Shown here: positions 17,810 through 26,752 of the stretch, in pieces | Position numbering within the stretch: position 1 is the stretch's first letter | How the letters are laid out: every line of letters begins with the position of its first letter | From: Calothrix sp. NIES-4105 | GTDB taxonomy: Bacteria > Cyanobacteriota > Cyanobacteriia > Cyanobacteriales > Nostocaceae | Length of the DNA stretch: 64,000 nt | Assembly: GCF_002368415.1 (NCBI RefSeq) | Contig: NZ_AP018290.1 | Span: 9,725,717 to 9,789,716 of the forward strand | Direction: 5' to 3' | Made by a program: the position numbers and the translations under genes | Notes under the pieces: generated by a model | Seen by the model: the letters and a program-made list of their open reading frames with translations, nothing else | Told to the model about the DNA's origin: nothing | The model's database searches: none

Positions 17810-18478
17810 ATGATTGGCAACACTTTTTCTAAACTACGCGCTTGTTCGTTATATAACCAAAAAATTATGCCGTATGCAGAAGCACTCGCATGGCAACGCG
17901 CGCTGTTGCAAGAACGCATCAATAACCCAAATTTAGAAGATGTGCTGATATTGGTCGAGCATCCATCTGTTTATACTTTAGGACAAGGCGCCAATCCTGA
18001 ATTTCTCAAGTTTGACCTTAATAACAACCCATATGAAGTACATCGTATTGAACGGGGTGGTGAGGTAACATATCACTGTCCAGGTCAAATAGTCGGGTAT
18101 CCAATTTTAAATTTGCACTATTACCATCAGGACTTACACTGGTATCTACGCCAATTGGAAGAAATGTTAATTAGAGTACTTAAAGATTATGGACTTGTAG
18201 GCGCGCGTATTCCTGGGTTAACAGGAGTATGGGTAGAAGGTCGTAAAGTTGCCGCTATTGGCATTAAAGTCAAGCGCTGGATAACCATGCACGGATTCTC
18301 ACTCAACGTTAACCCTGACATGAGCGGATTTGCCAATATTATTCCATGTGGCATTATTGATAAACCAGTTGCGAGTTTAGCAGAATGGATACCTGATATA
18401 AGTTGCAGTGAAATTCGTATTAAAATAGCACAATCTTTTGCCGAAGTATTCAAAGTTGAGTATTATCATGCTAAATAA
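17810..18478 (+). CDS. lipB: Octanoyltransferase LipB
   Basis: Transfers octanoate from acyl carrier protein to lipoyl domains, the first step of lipoate synthesis. 222 residues. [52 protein letters not shown] (catalytic Lys region) and the Cys of ANIIPCGI are all present. ATG 17810 is a good start, with no upstream alternative needed. Single gene. Confidence 0.96.
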   Translation: MIGNTFSKLRACSLYNQKIMPYAEALAWQRALLQERINNPNLEDVLILVEHPSVYTLGQGANPEFLKFDLNNNPYEVHRIERGGEVTYHCPGQIVGYPILNLHYYHQDLHWYLRQLEEMLIRVLKDYGLVGARIPGLTGVWVEGRKVAAIGIKVKRWITMHGFSLNVNPDMSGFANIIPCGIIDKPVASLAEWIPDISCSEIRIKIAQSFAEVFKVEYYHAK

Positions 18479-18704
18479 ACTGCTCCCAAAGCACTGCACG
18501 CAGTTATTTCTCGCGATGACACTATATGATAAATTCAAGTAAAAAAATAATCTTTTTATTAAGTGAAATTACGTAAATAAATATGTTATTAATAATTTTC
18601 GTTATGTAGACTTTTAATAACAATTTTCCGGTTCTGTGGTTCAAGGTGAGTATTTATATAATATGCATTATCGTATCCAATTGATAACTGTTTATTATGT
18701 CATA

Positions 18705-18947
18705 ATGAATCATTTTCCGCGCAAATCAAGCCAAGAGTGGCGCCCAGAGTCCACTGACCTGGAAGCAAACACTCACGCTGCACCGCTTACACATCTCAAA
18801 GAGCGTGACTGGAAAGAGCTTGCGTTGCTGTTTGATAGACATGACAGTGACGAAATTGAAGCGGATGTCATTAATAAATTAAACATGCTTTGCCCTGAAC
18901 CTTCTTGGGATGAAGACCCACACGAATTTGTACGCGAATATCTCTAA
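18705..18947 (+). CDS. Small conserved hypothetical protein
   Basis: 80 residues from ATG 18705 (MNHFPRKSSQEWRPES); the frame is open upstream to 18636, but those residues are hydrophobic and unlike the rest. Acidic C-terminal half with PLTHLKERDWKELALLFDRH and PEPSWDEDPHEFVREYL. No membrane span. Probably a cyanobacteria-specific family; function unknown. A ~60-bp repeat follows 15 bp after the stop. Confidence 0.6.
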   Translation: MNHFPRKSSQEWRPESTDLEANTHAAPLTHLKERDWKELALLFDRHDSDEIEADVINKLNMLCPEPSWDEDPHEFVREYL

Positions 18948-18962
18948 CTCCACGCATTTTGG

Positions 18963-19021
18963 TACGGGCGGGTTTAGTATATTATCCGTGAATTGAAGAT
19001 GCGCGATTAACCCGCCCCTAC
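18963..19021. repeat. Interspersed ~60-bp repeat, copy 2
   Basis: TACGGGCGGGTTTAG ... TTAACCCGCCCCTAC with an AT-rich centre. The right end contains the stop codon (TAG on the minus strand, 19018-19020) of the ABC transporter ATPase gene. Confidence 0.85.
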
Positions 19022-19761
19022 TTTAATCTACTCATGAAATTACGCAATCTTTCGGTTTTGGGGTTTTGAATTACGGATTGTGGGGTTCCTTGTTCGACAA
19101 TTATTCCACCATCCATAAAGAAGACGCGACTTGCTACTTCGCGCGCGAATTGCATTTCGTGGGTAACGACTACCATTGTCATTCCCTCTGTGGCTAGTTG
19201 GTGCATTACTTGTAAAACTTCGCCAACTAATTCTGGGTCAAGTGCGCTTGTTGGTTCATCGAAAAGCATTATTTGCGGGTTCATGCATAAGCTGCGCGCG
19301 ATGGCTACGCGCTGTTTTTGTCCTCCGGATAGCTGTTCGGGGTATGATTCGGCTTTATCGAATAAACCTACTTTATCAAGGTATTGTCTTGCAAGTTGTG
19401 TACTTTCAGAGGGTGTTTTGCTTAGTACTTGTCGCTGTGCAAGTGTTAAGTTTTCTAAAACTGTCAGATGGGGGAATAAGTTAAATTGCTGGAATACCAT
19501 GCCCACTTTGGTATGTAGCTCACGAAGTACGTTTCGATGGAGTTTTGGTTGGGATAAGTCTATATCATTAACGGTTAGTTTTCCACCGTTGATGGTTTCT
19601 AGACGGTTGAAGCAGCGTAACAAGGTGCTTTTGCCACAACCTGATGAACCTATTATTGCTATGACTTCGCCTCTGTGTATTTCTCCGCTGATGCCTTTGA
19701 GGACTTTTAGGGCGCCGAAGTTTTTTTCTACGCTTTCAAATTTTATTGCTGGGTTGTTCAT
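19018..19761 (-). CDS. Polar amino acid ABC transporter ATP-binding protein (GlnQ-type)
   Basis: 247 residues, complete ABC ATPase: Walker [17 protein letters not shown], signature [15 protein letters not shown], Walker [15 protein letters not shown], switch His in [14 protein letters not shown]. Sequence style and length match the GlnQ/HisP group. It diverges from the binding protein-permease gene at 19883, with which it presumably forms the importer. The stop codon is supplied by the repeat at 18963-19021. Confidence 0.93.
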   Translation of the reverse strand: MNNPAIKFESVEKNFGALKVLKGISGEIHRGEVIAIIGSSGCGKSTLLRCFNRLETINGGKLTVNDIDLSQPKLHRNVLRELHTKVGMVFQQFNLFPHLTVLENLTLAQRQVLSKTPSESTQLARQYLDKVGLFDKAESYPEQLSGGQKQRVAIARSLCMNPQIMLFDEPTSALDPELVGEVLQVMHQLATEGMTMVVVTHEMQFAREVASRVFFMDGGIIVEQGTPQSVIQNPKTERLRNFMSRLK

Positions 19762-19845
19762 TTTTGGGTTTTTTAGTTTTTTATAAATTCTATTAATTAT
19801 TCTTGTGGAGTGGGCACCGCAAGCCGTTCAGTAAATTAATATTAA

Positions 19846-19876
19846 CGAACCACAAAGACACAAAGGGCACAAAGGT
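19846..19876. repeat. CAAAGG-type repeat providing a Shine-Dalgarno-like sequence
   Basis: AACCACAAAGACACAAAGGG then CACAAAGG. Same word family as 21811-21845 and 45619-45700. The last AAAGG (19871-19875) sits 7 nt before the ATG at 19883. Confidence 0.7.
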
Positions 19877-19882
19877 AAGAGA

Positions 19883-21367
19883 ATGAGGAGAGGAATTTTT
19901 AGTTGGGTATTGGTTGGGGTATGTTGTTTTTTATTGGTTTTAGGTGGGTGTGGGTCGCGCGATGATGGTGGTGGGAAGATATTACGGGTTGGTACTGAAC
20001 CTGCTTATCCACCTATGGAGTTTCAAGGGTCAAAGGGTGAATTGCAGGGTTTTTCGATTGATTTAATGAATGCTATTGGCAGTGCAGCGGGTTTTAAGGT
20101 TAATTTTCAATCTACTCCTTTTGATGGTTTGATTTCGGCGTTACAGGCTCGGACAATAGATGCTGCAATCAGTTCAATGACTATTACTAAGGAACGCTCG
20201 CAAGCCGTTTCTTTCTCGCGCCCTTATTTTAAGTCGGGGTTGGCAATTGCAATTAGGAATAATAATCAAGATATTACTGGTTTTGATAAGTTAAATAATA
20301 AAAGAATTGCAGTTCAAATTGGTACTACTGGCGCCGCAAAAGCCAAAGATGCACCCGGCGCCCAACTTCGCACTTTTGATTCTACTCCTTTAGCATTACA
20401 AGAATTGGCAAATGGTAATGTTGATGCTATGGTCGGTGATGCACCTGTGATTGCTTATGCAATTAATTCGGGGAATCTGCCAGGTATTAGGGTTATAGAC
20501 CAATTATTAACAGAAGAGTACTACGGTATTCCCACACCCCTAAAATCACCGAATCTAGAATTGATTAATAATGGATTAACGAAAATATTTCAGAATGGAA
20601 CTTACACGAAGATTTATCAAAAATGGTTTAAAACTGCACCACCAAAACTACCGGAAAAATTAGCTTTCACTACCCAAACCGATGGTGGTCCTAACTCGAT
20701 TAGCATTTTGTTACAAGCGTTTCCCTTACTTTTACAAGGCGCCTTAGTAACGCTGCAATTAACTATATTCTCTGTGTTTTTCGGTTTAATATCTGGTTCT
20801 TTAATTGGTATTGCTCGACTTTCACATCTTACACCCTTACGCTGGGCTACAAGAGCATATGTCGATTTCTTTCGCGGTACACCTTTATTAGTCCAGCTTT
20901 TGCTGATCTACTATGGCATTCCTGCAGTAGTGCAAAATTTAGGTTTAGATTTTAGTTTTAACCGCTTTGCTGCTGCTGTCGTCGCGTTAAGCTTAAATAG
21001 TGCTGCATATATTGCCGAAATTGTGCGCGCGGGTATTCAATCTATTGAAATCGGACAATCCGAAGCAGCAGAATCACTAGGGTTAGATGCAGTACAAACA
21101 ATGCGCTACATCATCTTTCCTCAAGCGTTTCGCCGTATGTTACCACCTTTAGGCAATGAATTTATCAGTATGCTTAAGGATACCAGCTTAGTCGCATTTA
21201 TCAGCCTCGACGAATTAGTTCGCAAAGGACAATTAATAGTAGCACAAAATTACCGTCCTTTTGAAATTTATGCAGGTGTAGCAATTATCTACCTATGTCT
21301 AACCTTACTATCTTCCCAAGCTTTCAGCCGTCTCGAAGCATGGATGAACCCTGTTAAACGAAAATGA
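19883..21367 (+). CDS. Amino acid ABC transporter, substrate-binding protein-permease fusion
   Basis: 494 residues in two parts. Residues 1-22 are a lipoprotein signal ending in LVLGGC. Residues 32-255 are a family-3 solute-binding domain (LRVGTEPAYPPMEFQ, DAAISSMTITKERSQ, VQIGTTGAAKAKD). Residues 270-490 are a permease domain with about five spans and the coupling-helix motif EAAESLGLDAVQTMRYIIFP. Such fusions occur in several bacteria. Its divergent ATPase partner lies at 19018. Substrate probably a polar amino acid; specificity not readable. Confidence 0.93.
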   Translation: MRRGIFSWVLVGVCCFLLVLGGCGSRDDGGGKILRVGTEPAYPPMEFQGSKGELQGFSIDLMNAIGSAAGFKVNFQSTPFDGLISALQARTIDAAISSMTITKERSQAVSFSRPYFKSGLAIAIRNNNQDITGFDKLNNKRIAVQIGTTGAAKAKDAPGAQLRTFDSTPLALQELANGNVDAMVGDAPVIAYAINSGNLPGIRVIDQLLTEEYYGIPTPLKSPNLELINNGLTKIFQNGTYTKIYQKWFKTAPPKLPEKLAFTTQTDGGPNSISILLQAFPLLLQGALVTLQLTIFSVFFGLISGSLIGIARLSHLTPLRWATRAYVDFFRGTPLLVQLLLIYYGIPAVVQNLGLDFSFNRFAAAVVALSLNSAAYIAEIVRAGIQSIEIGQSEAAESLGLDAVQTMRYIIFPQAFRRMLPPLGNEFISMLKDTSLVAFISLDELVRKGQLIVAQNYRPFEIYAGVAIIYLCLTLLSSQAFSRLEAWMNPVKRK

Positions 21368-21385
21368 GTGCTTTTATACTATAAT

Positions 21386-21440
21386 GTGAACCATTGGTTC
21401 ATAAAATAATCTTCATCGTTCAGGGGAACCAATGGTTCAA
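21386..21440. repeat. Pair of TGAACC/GGTTCA palindromes
   Basis: GTGAACCATTGGTTCATA at 21386-21403 and GGGGAACCAATGGTTCAAAA at 21421-21440. A third copy lies at 22050-22066 and a fourth at 62161-62183. Arms of 6-10 bp around ATT/AAT; could be operators for a dimeric regulator or a tiny dispersed repeat. Confidence 0.7.
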
Positions 21441-21560
21441 AAATTACTATGTCCAATTTTCTAGGGCTAAACCAGGAATCTGAGAAAAATATGCTTCTTT
21501 ATATTATAATTTTGCCACAAAAATGCTACCTTGGTAAAGTTTGCGTTTTCATGAAACATA

Positions 21561-21590
21561 TGTAAAGACGTTACATGTAACGTCTTTACA
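21561..21590. repeat. 30-bp palindrome, TGTAAAGACG variant
   Basis: TGTAAAGACGTTACA followed by its exact reverse complement, a variant of the TGTAGAGACG family. Confidence 0.75.
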
Positions 21591-21810
21591 ATGTTGTGGG
21601 TTTTATGGGTCTACCTCCGAAACCTGAAATCTGCTGTATCTTTATTTCAAACAACCAGAATGACACAAAGGTTATATATAGCAGTCCTAGATGATTTGTA
21701 AAAAATGCCTAAATGTAGAGACGCGAAATTTACCTGCGGTACACTTCGTGAACACAAATGATTTAGGATTGCTATAGCATTCCTATATGATGTAAAATCT
21801 CTTCTTTTCT

Positions 21811-21845
21811 TCCTTTGTGTCCTTTGTGTCCTTTGTGGTTCATTC
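21811..21845. repeat. CCTTTGTGT tandem repeat
   Basis: CCTTTGTGTCCTTTGTGTCC then TTTGTGGTTCATT: inverted orientation of the CACAAAGG repeat at 19846. Confidence 0.75.
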
Positions 21846-22049
21846 TCGAATTATAAATTTCACGAATGATGAGCAGACTGCTATAATTACATTTCTCTAT
21901 ATAATAAAATTTTATTACAATCACTATTAATAAACAAAACTAATGTATCTCAAAGGATTCTTTTGGGGAATAATGTGTGTTCATAAGTATGTGTGACGTA
22001 TGGTATTGGCACCAAGATTTATAAGTTATAGTTATAGATTGACGAGAAT

Positions 22050-22066
22050 GTGAACCAATGGTTCAC
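22050..22066. promoter_or_regulatory. GTGAACC-AAT-GGTTCAC palindrome upstream of nuiA
   Basis: 17-bp palindrome 152 bp before the nuiA start. Could be an operator, but other copies lie away from promoters, so this is only a possibility. Confidence 0.3.
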
Positions 22067-22217
22067 AAAATGATGTTTTACTAAATGTGAATTATTTTCT
22101 CCTTCATGGGACTTAATAGTTCAAGAGAACTATATTATGATTAAGATTCGTGATTAGGAAACTTTGGAAATATCATGAAGTGTGTAATATAAAAGTGTTT
22201 CCTAATTTAAAGCGGAT

Positions 22218-22655
22218 GTGTCAGATAATAATGTAAACGCAAACGGCGCCTTAAGCAATCAACAGTTGCTTGATAAACTAAAACAAGCTTCGGATGGCTT
22301 GCTATTTATGAGCGAGTCTGAGTATCCTTTTGAAGTATTTGTTTGGCAGTCCCCAGAAAAACAGCATGGTAGTCGTGAGTTAGTTCTCTCTAAATTAAAC
22401 ATGCCACCTGATACTAAAGTTGAATTTGTAGACTTAGATTCGTTTTTTGAGGTCGCAACTACTGAGGAAGATTGGCATTCAGTAGAAGACAAAGAAATAG
22501 TAAAAAGATACCAGAATTTAGTTAAAGTTATTAAAGAAAATCTTAGTGATATTAAGGTTGCCAGATTAGGGGATATTGATATAGATGTTTATATTGTTGG
22601 CAAAACGCCATTGAATGATTTTGCTGGACTTGCAACTAAAGTTATCGAAACTTGA
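22218..22655 (+). CDS. nuiA: Nuclease A inhibitor NuiA
   Basis: 145 residues, acidic, matching the NuiA inhibitor family: LLDKLKQASDGLLFMSESEY, PFEVFVWQ, DLDSFFEVATTEEDW, KVARLGDIDIDVYIVGKTP. NuiA binds tightly to the non-specific nuclease NucA and protects the producing cell. The start is GTG 22218; no in-frame ATG precedes the conserved region, and an out-of-frame ATG overlaps it at 22216. The cognate nucA lies convergently 57 bp away, separated by a hairpin repeat. Confidence 0.93.
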   Translation: MSDNNVNANGALSNQQLLDKLKQASDGLLFMSESEYPFEVFVWQSPEKQHGSRELVLSKLNMPPDTKVEFVDLDSFFEVATTEEDWHSVEDKEIVKRYQNLVKVIKENLSDIKVARLGDIDIDVYIVGKTPLNDFAGLATKVIET

Positions 22656-22689
22656 TATTTTGTTTGGAGTATTCTAATTAAAAAATTTT

Positions 22690-22717
22690 GTAGGACAGGC
22701 AAGATGCCTATCCTACG
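22690..22717. repeat. GTAGGACAGGC hairpin between nuiA and nucA
   Basis: Arms GTAGGACAGGC / GCCTATCCTAC with a short loop. It supplies the TAG stop of nucA (minus strand, 22713-22715) and may terminate both converging genes. A related element lies at 58719-58745. Confidence 0.75.
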
Positions 22718-23552
22718 GGATATTTCTATTTTTTCTTTTGATTGGTACTATTTCTGTATCAACTTTTCTCTCAATTACCTGTTGGATTGAAGTTTTGATG
22801 CTGGGAAGAAAATTGTAACCCGTTTTTTTCTCTATTGCTTCAACTGTTGTTAGATATTGTGTCCAGCTATTTTCTCTATTTCCGTTGGCGTTAGGAGTAT
22901 CTACGGCAATAACTCTTGTTGAAGAGTTTATTCCATTTATTCCTCTTCCTGGTTCAGTAACAACGATTATTTTAAATACTCTTTCTGGTACTGCGACCTT
23001 TGCTTGGGCTATTGTTTCTTTTTGACCGTAACCACCTGATATTATATATAGTTCTTTTCCATCCTTTGCCAGTGTTCTACCATAATTTTCTAATTCTGCC
23101 CAGTAACCTTGATTGTTATCTGGCGCCTGGGGGATAATATTGGTCATCAAAAAAGTTGCGGCATTATCTTCTGGATTATTACTGCGGTCTGCCGAAGGAG
23201 CCATATGTCCTTTATCATAACCACTACGAGTGTAGTCATTTGGTGTAACACGATACCATCCTTCGGGTAAGGTATCATCTGGTCGAAATTTGTTTGACCT
23301 CGGCGCCTCACCTAACCAAGATTCGTTCAACTCCCAACTTACCCAGTTTGGTATACCCTTGTCACGATTATAAGAAAGTGCATATTGTTTTTTAATAATT
23401 AAATAGTTATTAGGGTCGGATGTACTCGCATTGCTTGGATTACCTAATGTCAGGTGTACACTTACAGGTTTAGGCAAAAGTAAAGCACATCCTGTAGCGA
23501 AAATAACTAACATCACAATAACGGTAATCAAAAACCCTTTTGCTTTTAACAT
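22713..23552 (-). CDS. nucA: DNA/RNA non-specific endonuclease NucA
   Basis: 279 residues with an N-terminal signal or anchor (7-27, ending in ATGCALLL, possible lipobox). The beta-beta-alpha metal nuclease domain has the active-site block GYDKGHMAPSADRSN, in place of the classical DRGH, with the catalytic His kept, then the metal-ligand Asn region NIIPQAPDNNQGYWAELE. Secreted nuclease that degrades DNA and RNA; its inhibitor gene nuiA faces it. A hairpin with T-rich flank lies 68 bp upstream of the start. Confidence 0.94.
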   Translation of the reverse strand: MLKAKGFLITVIVMLVIFATGCALLLPKPVSVHLTLGNPSNASTSDPNNYLIIKKQYALSYNRDKGIPNWVSWELNESWLGEAPRSNKFRPDDTLPEGWYRVTPNDYTRSGYDKGHMAPSADRSNNPEDNAATFLMTNIIPQAPDNNQGYWAELENYGRTLAKDGKELYIISGGYGQKETIAQAKVAVPERVFKIIVVTEPGRGINGINSSTRVIAVDTPNANGNRENSWTQYLTTVEAIEKKTGYNFLPSIKTSIQQVIERKVDTEIVPIKRKNRNIP

Positions 23553-23619
23553 AGATTTTAAAAATATTTTTAGATATATTTAGATATATTTTGACAAAAT
23601 TTTGGCAAATAATAAAATA

Positions 23620-23647
23620 CCTCGAATCATACGCTCTTGATTCGAGG
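23620..23647. promoter_or_regulatory. Hairpin in the nucA leader (attenuator-like)
   Basis: Perfect 10-bp arms CCTCGAATCA/TGATTCGAGG with an 8-nt loop. Read on the minus strand it is followed by TATTTTATT, so it resembles an intrinsic terminator lying 68 bp before the nucA start. It could attenuate nucA or mark the edge of the neighbouring unit. Confidence 0.4.
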
Positions 23648-23878
23648 ACATAGCATTGTTTTAGTAAATCTAGAGGGCAGATGCACTCGTGGTGATTCTT
23701 GGATTAGAGTTCATTGCAAATCATTAAGGGATGTTGAGAAAGATTACAAAGTCTCAACAGTTACCTACTATAAACTCAGTACTTAAGTTTTTCAACCTAA
23801 TTAGTGCTTTTGTTCATTGAAAAAATTAACGGTTAGTATAATAAAGGTGACTGTTATAAAATAAACGCGCGTTTAGAG

Positions 23879-24640
23879 ATGAATTTCCTCACATATCTCA
23901 TGCATTTAGCAGGGTCGAGTGCCGTTGCTTATTACTCGGCATCGCAAATTCGCGACATTAAGACTCGTCCTAATGTACTGGCAGGATTTCAGCTTGCTGA
24001 GTCTGGGTCAGTACCATTTTTAACAAAATTATCAGAACGCGCAGCCGCAGAGGGTGATACATGGCTTGCTGAGAGGTTAGCAAAACATGCTGCCGATGAA
24101 ACTCGGCACGGTCAAATCTTTGCTCATGCCCTGAAGCAACTAGATAAACAAGTAATTGATTTTAAAAATCAGCCCAAAGCTACCGCAAACGAAGACAGCG
24201 ACAAAAAGCCATCGCAAGAAAAACGTAGTCCTTTCTTCGGCGCCTTTTTTACAGGTTATTCCCAAGAACAACTCAAGCCAGAAGTTATTGACTGGGATGT
24301 ATTCATGGCTAGCACATACATCCTCGAACTTGATGCAAGTAAAGACTTCGCGCGCATGGCAAAAGTTTTACCCGAAGACGACGCGACAGCACGCAACCTC
24401 AAGCTAGGTATGTTGAGTATCGCGCAGGATGAAACCGGACATGCTGCATATCTTTATGAAGCTATGACTCGTAGAATGTCTGTCACCCAAGTTCAAAAAC
24501 TGGTTGATGAATGGAGACAGCGCAAAACTAATGCAATGTTAGCTTTCGCAGGCAATATCTTACAAGGTAAAGGTGAAAACCGTTCCCTCGTTCAAGATGG
24601 GGCGCCTGTCGAAAAAGAACCAGAATTAGTTGCTGCATAG
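23879..24640 (+). CDS. Ferritin-like di-iron domain protein
   Basis: 253 residues. Two helix pairs carry candidate iron ligands: E42 (AESGSVPF), the E-x-x-H in DETRHGQIF, E in YILELDASKD and a second E-x-x-H in DETGHAAYLYEA. The layout resembles rubrerythrin/MiaE-type four-helix di-iron proteins. A charged insert (residues 98-120, DEDSDKKPSQEKR region) separates the halves. Role unknown: oxidative-stress protection or a hydroxylase. Start ATG 23879; heptamer repeats follow directly. Confidence 0.8.
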   Translation: MNFLTYLMHLAGSSAVAYYSASQIRDIKTRPNVLAGFQLAESGSVPFLTKLSERAAAEGDTWLAERLAKHAADETRHGQIFAHALKQLDKQVIDFKNQPKATANEDSDKKPSQEKRSPFFGAFFTGYSQEQLKPEVIDWDVFMASTYILELDASKDFARMAKVLPEDDATARNLKLGMLSIAQDETGHAAYLYEAMTRRMSVTQVQKLVDEWRQRKTNAMLAFAGNILQGKGENRSLVQDGAPVEKEPELVAA

Positions 24641-24810
24641 GAGTGCTGAGTAGAAAGTGCTGAGTGCTGAGTTGAATGTTAAAAGTTAGGAGTTATGAGG
24701 CGCAAAGTTAGAAGTTCGCACTCATTACTCAGCACTCAGCACTCAGCACTCAGCACTCATTACTCAGCACTCAGCACTCATTACTCAGCACTCATTACTC
24801 AGCACTCATC
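24641..24810. repeat. GTGCTGA/ACTCAGC heptamer array
   Basis: GTGCTGA units on the left, a GTTAGGA patch, then about twelve ACTCAGC/ACTCATT units on the right, so the two halves are complementary. Lies between convergent genes. Confidence 0.85.
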
Positions 24811-24811
24811 G

Positions 24812-24943
24812 CTAATTAGAAAACGTTACAATAATCGAAACTAATACAATTAGTCCTCCAATCCAGAGTGCTAAAGAACCCCAGCTTACTGAATCTTGTT
24901 GCATTGATTGCCGTACATTGCTGATTAAATTGTTGCGAGCCAT
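24812..24943 (-). CDS. Small single-span membrane protein
   Basis: 43 residues from ATG 24943 (MARNNLISNVRQSMQQDSVS), preceded by a good GAGGGG ribosome-binding site; the open frame continues upstream but is unlikely to be used. One transmembrane helix (22-41, LALWIGGLIVLVSIIVTF) with a polar N-terminal side. No light-harvesting-like ExxNxR motif. Function unknown. Confidence 0.65.
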   Translation of the reverse strand: MARNNLISNVRQSMQQDSVSWGSLALWIGGLIVLVSIIVTFSN

Positions 24944-25278
24944 AATATTCCCCTCAAGTTTGTTTTGTTTAAAACTGATTTTTCTTGCAACCAAAATTTG
25001 ACATTACTTGCGCGCGAGTAATGCCAAGGCATAACGACCAATAGATGTAAATAAAATTCAGAAGGTATAACTGCGTAGCTTATATATTCAAATTACTGAT
25101 ATATTTAATTACACACGTACCTTCTATGAACTATTTTTGAACTATTTTTTGAATGTATTTCTATTTTTCCACAATCTAAGTTAGATGAATATTAAAACTC
25201 TTATTTTTGACATTATTCTTAACTTATTCTTAATATTACTTAATCAAAATAACTGTGTAGTTTGTGATATAGATTAAA
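24944..25278. other. AT-rich intergenic region
   Basis: 335 bp of promoter-like AT-rich sequence between divergent genes; no gene, repeat family or clear regulatory motif seen apart from scattered TATAAT-like words. Confidence 0.5.
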
Positions 25279-25680
25279 ATGGAAAAATTTCAAACGCTAT
25301 TACGTGTCCGTCACTATGAAATGGATGCTCTTGGGCATGTAAACAATGCTGTATATCAAAATTATCTTGAACAAGCTGCTATCGAGCATTCAGAAGCATT
25401 AGGCTTTAATTTTGAAGTCTATCAAGAACTTGGTGGTGTGTTCGTAATGCGACGGGTTGAAATTGATTACCTACGTCCAGCGGTTGCAAGCGATACATTA
25501 GAGATTACAACTTGGCTGGAAGAAATTCGTGGCACTCGTGCCCGTAGAAGATATGAAATTCGCAAACAAAATCAAAATGATTTATTAGTGACTGCCGAAG
25601 CTTTATGGGTGTGGGTTGAAACTAAATCAATGCGTCCACGACCAATTCCAGATATTTTATTAAATAAGTTTACAGAATAA
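25279..25680 (+). CDS. Acyl-CoA thioesterase (4HBT, YbgC/FadM-type)
   Basis: 133 residues of hotdog fold. The family signature VRHYEMDALGHVNNAVYQNY includes the catalytic Asp, followed by YLEQAAIEHSEALGF. The central helix and DYLRPAVASDTLEITTWLEE strands are normal. Hydrolyses acyl-CoA or acyl-ACP thioesters; in cyanobacteria a member of this superfamily hydrolyses DHNA-CoA in phylloquinone synthesis, but that role cannot be decided here. It is 10 bp upstream of the lysozyme gene, on the same strand. Confidence 0.88.
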   Translation: MEKFQTLLRVRHYEMDALGHVNNAVYQNYLEQAAIEHSEALGFNFEVYQELGGVFVMRRVEIDYLRPAVASDTLEITTWLEEIRGTRARRRYEIRKQNQNDLLVTAEALWVWVETKSMRPRPIPDILLNKFTE

Positions 25681-25690
25681 ATTTTTTGTT

Positions 25691-26359
25691 ATGAATAAGT
25701 TTTCTTACAAAATTCAAGCGGGTGATACGCTTAGTGCTATCGCGTTGCGTGAGTTACGAAATGCTAACCGCTGGCAAGAAATTACTAATGAAAACGGGCA
25801 ATTCTTTACTGAGGATTCCGCGCGTAAGCTGAAAATTGGGCAAATTGTATATCTACCAGAAAAAGCAACAAATAGTCTAACTGTTCAGGGTCGCGCGCAT
25901 CAAATTAGTGACCGTGGTTTAGATTTAATAATTGAATCTGAAGGTATATATTTAAATTTATACAATTGCCCAGCGAATCACGCAACAATAGGGGTGGGAC
26001 ATCTCGTACATCACGGCCCTATTAATGGTAGTGAACCGGAAGAATTTAAGTGTGGAATTACACGTCAACGTGCGATGGAAATTCTACGCGCGGATGTTAG
26101 TGGCGCCGAAGCAGTGGTAAATAAACTTGTGAAGGTACCATTGAATCAAAATCAGTTTGACGCACTCGTGAGCTTTGTGTTTAATTTAGGTGAAACTAAC
26201 TTTGCTAAATCTACATTACTAGCGCGCGTTAACGCTCTTGATTATGATGCTGTACCGTCCGAGTTAAATCGATGGGTATATGCCAAAGGAAAAATACTTC
26301 CTGGTTTGGTTAAAAGGCGCCAGCGTGAGGGGCAATTATTTCAAGGCAATACATTTTGA
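25691..26359 (+). CDS. LysM-GH24 lysozyme (phage-type endolysin domain)
   Basis: 222 residues: an N-terminal LysM domain (5-56; YKIQAGDTLSAIALREL, KLKIGQIVYLP) and a T4-type GH24 lysozyme domain (72-218). The catalytic triad follows E-x8-(D/C)-x5-T: Glu in IESEG, Cys in LYNC, Thr in HATIGVGH. Cys therefore replaces the usual Asp, a variant known among endolysins. No signal peptide, so export or a role in lysis is unclear. It may share a transcript with the thioesterase. Confidence 0.9.
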   Translation: MNKFSYKIQAGDTLSAIALRELRNANRWQEITNENGQFFTEDSARKLKIGQIVYLPEKATNSLTVQGRAHQISDRGLDLIIESEGIYLNLYNCPANHATIGVGHLVHHGPINGSEPEEFKCGITRQRAMEILRADVSGAEAVVNKLVKVPLNQNQFDALVSFVFNLGETNFAKSTLLARVNALDYDAVPSELNRWVYAKGKILPGLVKRRQREGQLFQGNTF

Positions 26360-26423
26360 CACTTGCTGCGGTCGAAATTAAAGCACTTGAACTAAGATTG
26401 AAATCAAACCTAAATTAACAGGC

Positions 26424-26750
26424 ATGTATCGTATGTCTACAAAAAAGCAATTCAATAGTTTTGAGGAAATGCTCGCTAGTTCTGATGTACCTGTGCTAGT
26501 CGATTTTTATGCAGACTGGTGCGGTCCGTGCAAGCTAATGAGCCAGATTTTGGAACAAGTTAATGCTCAACTTCAAGGTCGGATGCGAGTTGCCAAAATT
26601 GATACCGAAAAGTACACGCAGCTAGCTACTCAATACCAAATTCAAGCCTTACCCACACTTATCTTGTTCAAACAAGGACAACCAGTAGACAAAATCGAAG
26701 GTGTTCTACAGGCGCCAGACTTAGTACGTCGCCTCGAAACAATGATTTAA
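26424..26750 (+). CDS. Thioredoxin
   Basis: 108 residues with active site DFYADWCGPCKLMSQI, the cis-Pro in ALPTLILFKQG and the usual thioredoxin length. Reduces target disulfides; probably one of several cyanobacterial thioredoxins (type not decidable). Start ATG 26424; ATG 26433 is an alternative. A foldback repeat starts 3 bp after the stop. Confidence 0.94.
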   Translation: MYRMSTKKQFNSFEEMLASSDVPVLVDFYADWCGPCKLMSQILEQVNAQLQGRMRVAKIDTEKYTQLATQYQIQALPTLILFKQGQPVDKIEGVLQAPDLVRRLETMI

Positions 26751-26752
26751 CT

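Larger units (their letters stand above)
21368..22217. other. 850-bp repeat-rich intergenic region
   Basis: No supported gene. Holds three TGAACC-A(A/T)T-GGTTCA palindromes (21386, 21423, 22050), a 30-bp TGTAAAGACG palindrome (21561-21590), a truncated TGTAGAGACG element (21715) and a CTTTGTGTC array (21811-21845). The nuiA promoter should lie in the last ~150 bp. Confidence 0.65.

Noticed and set aside
19190-19786. 198-codon frame antisense to the ABC ATPase gene
   Set aside because: Mirror of conserved ATPase codons; Ser/Cys-rich with no own signals.
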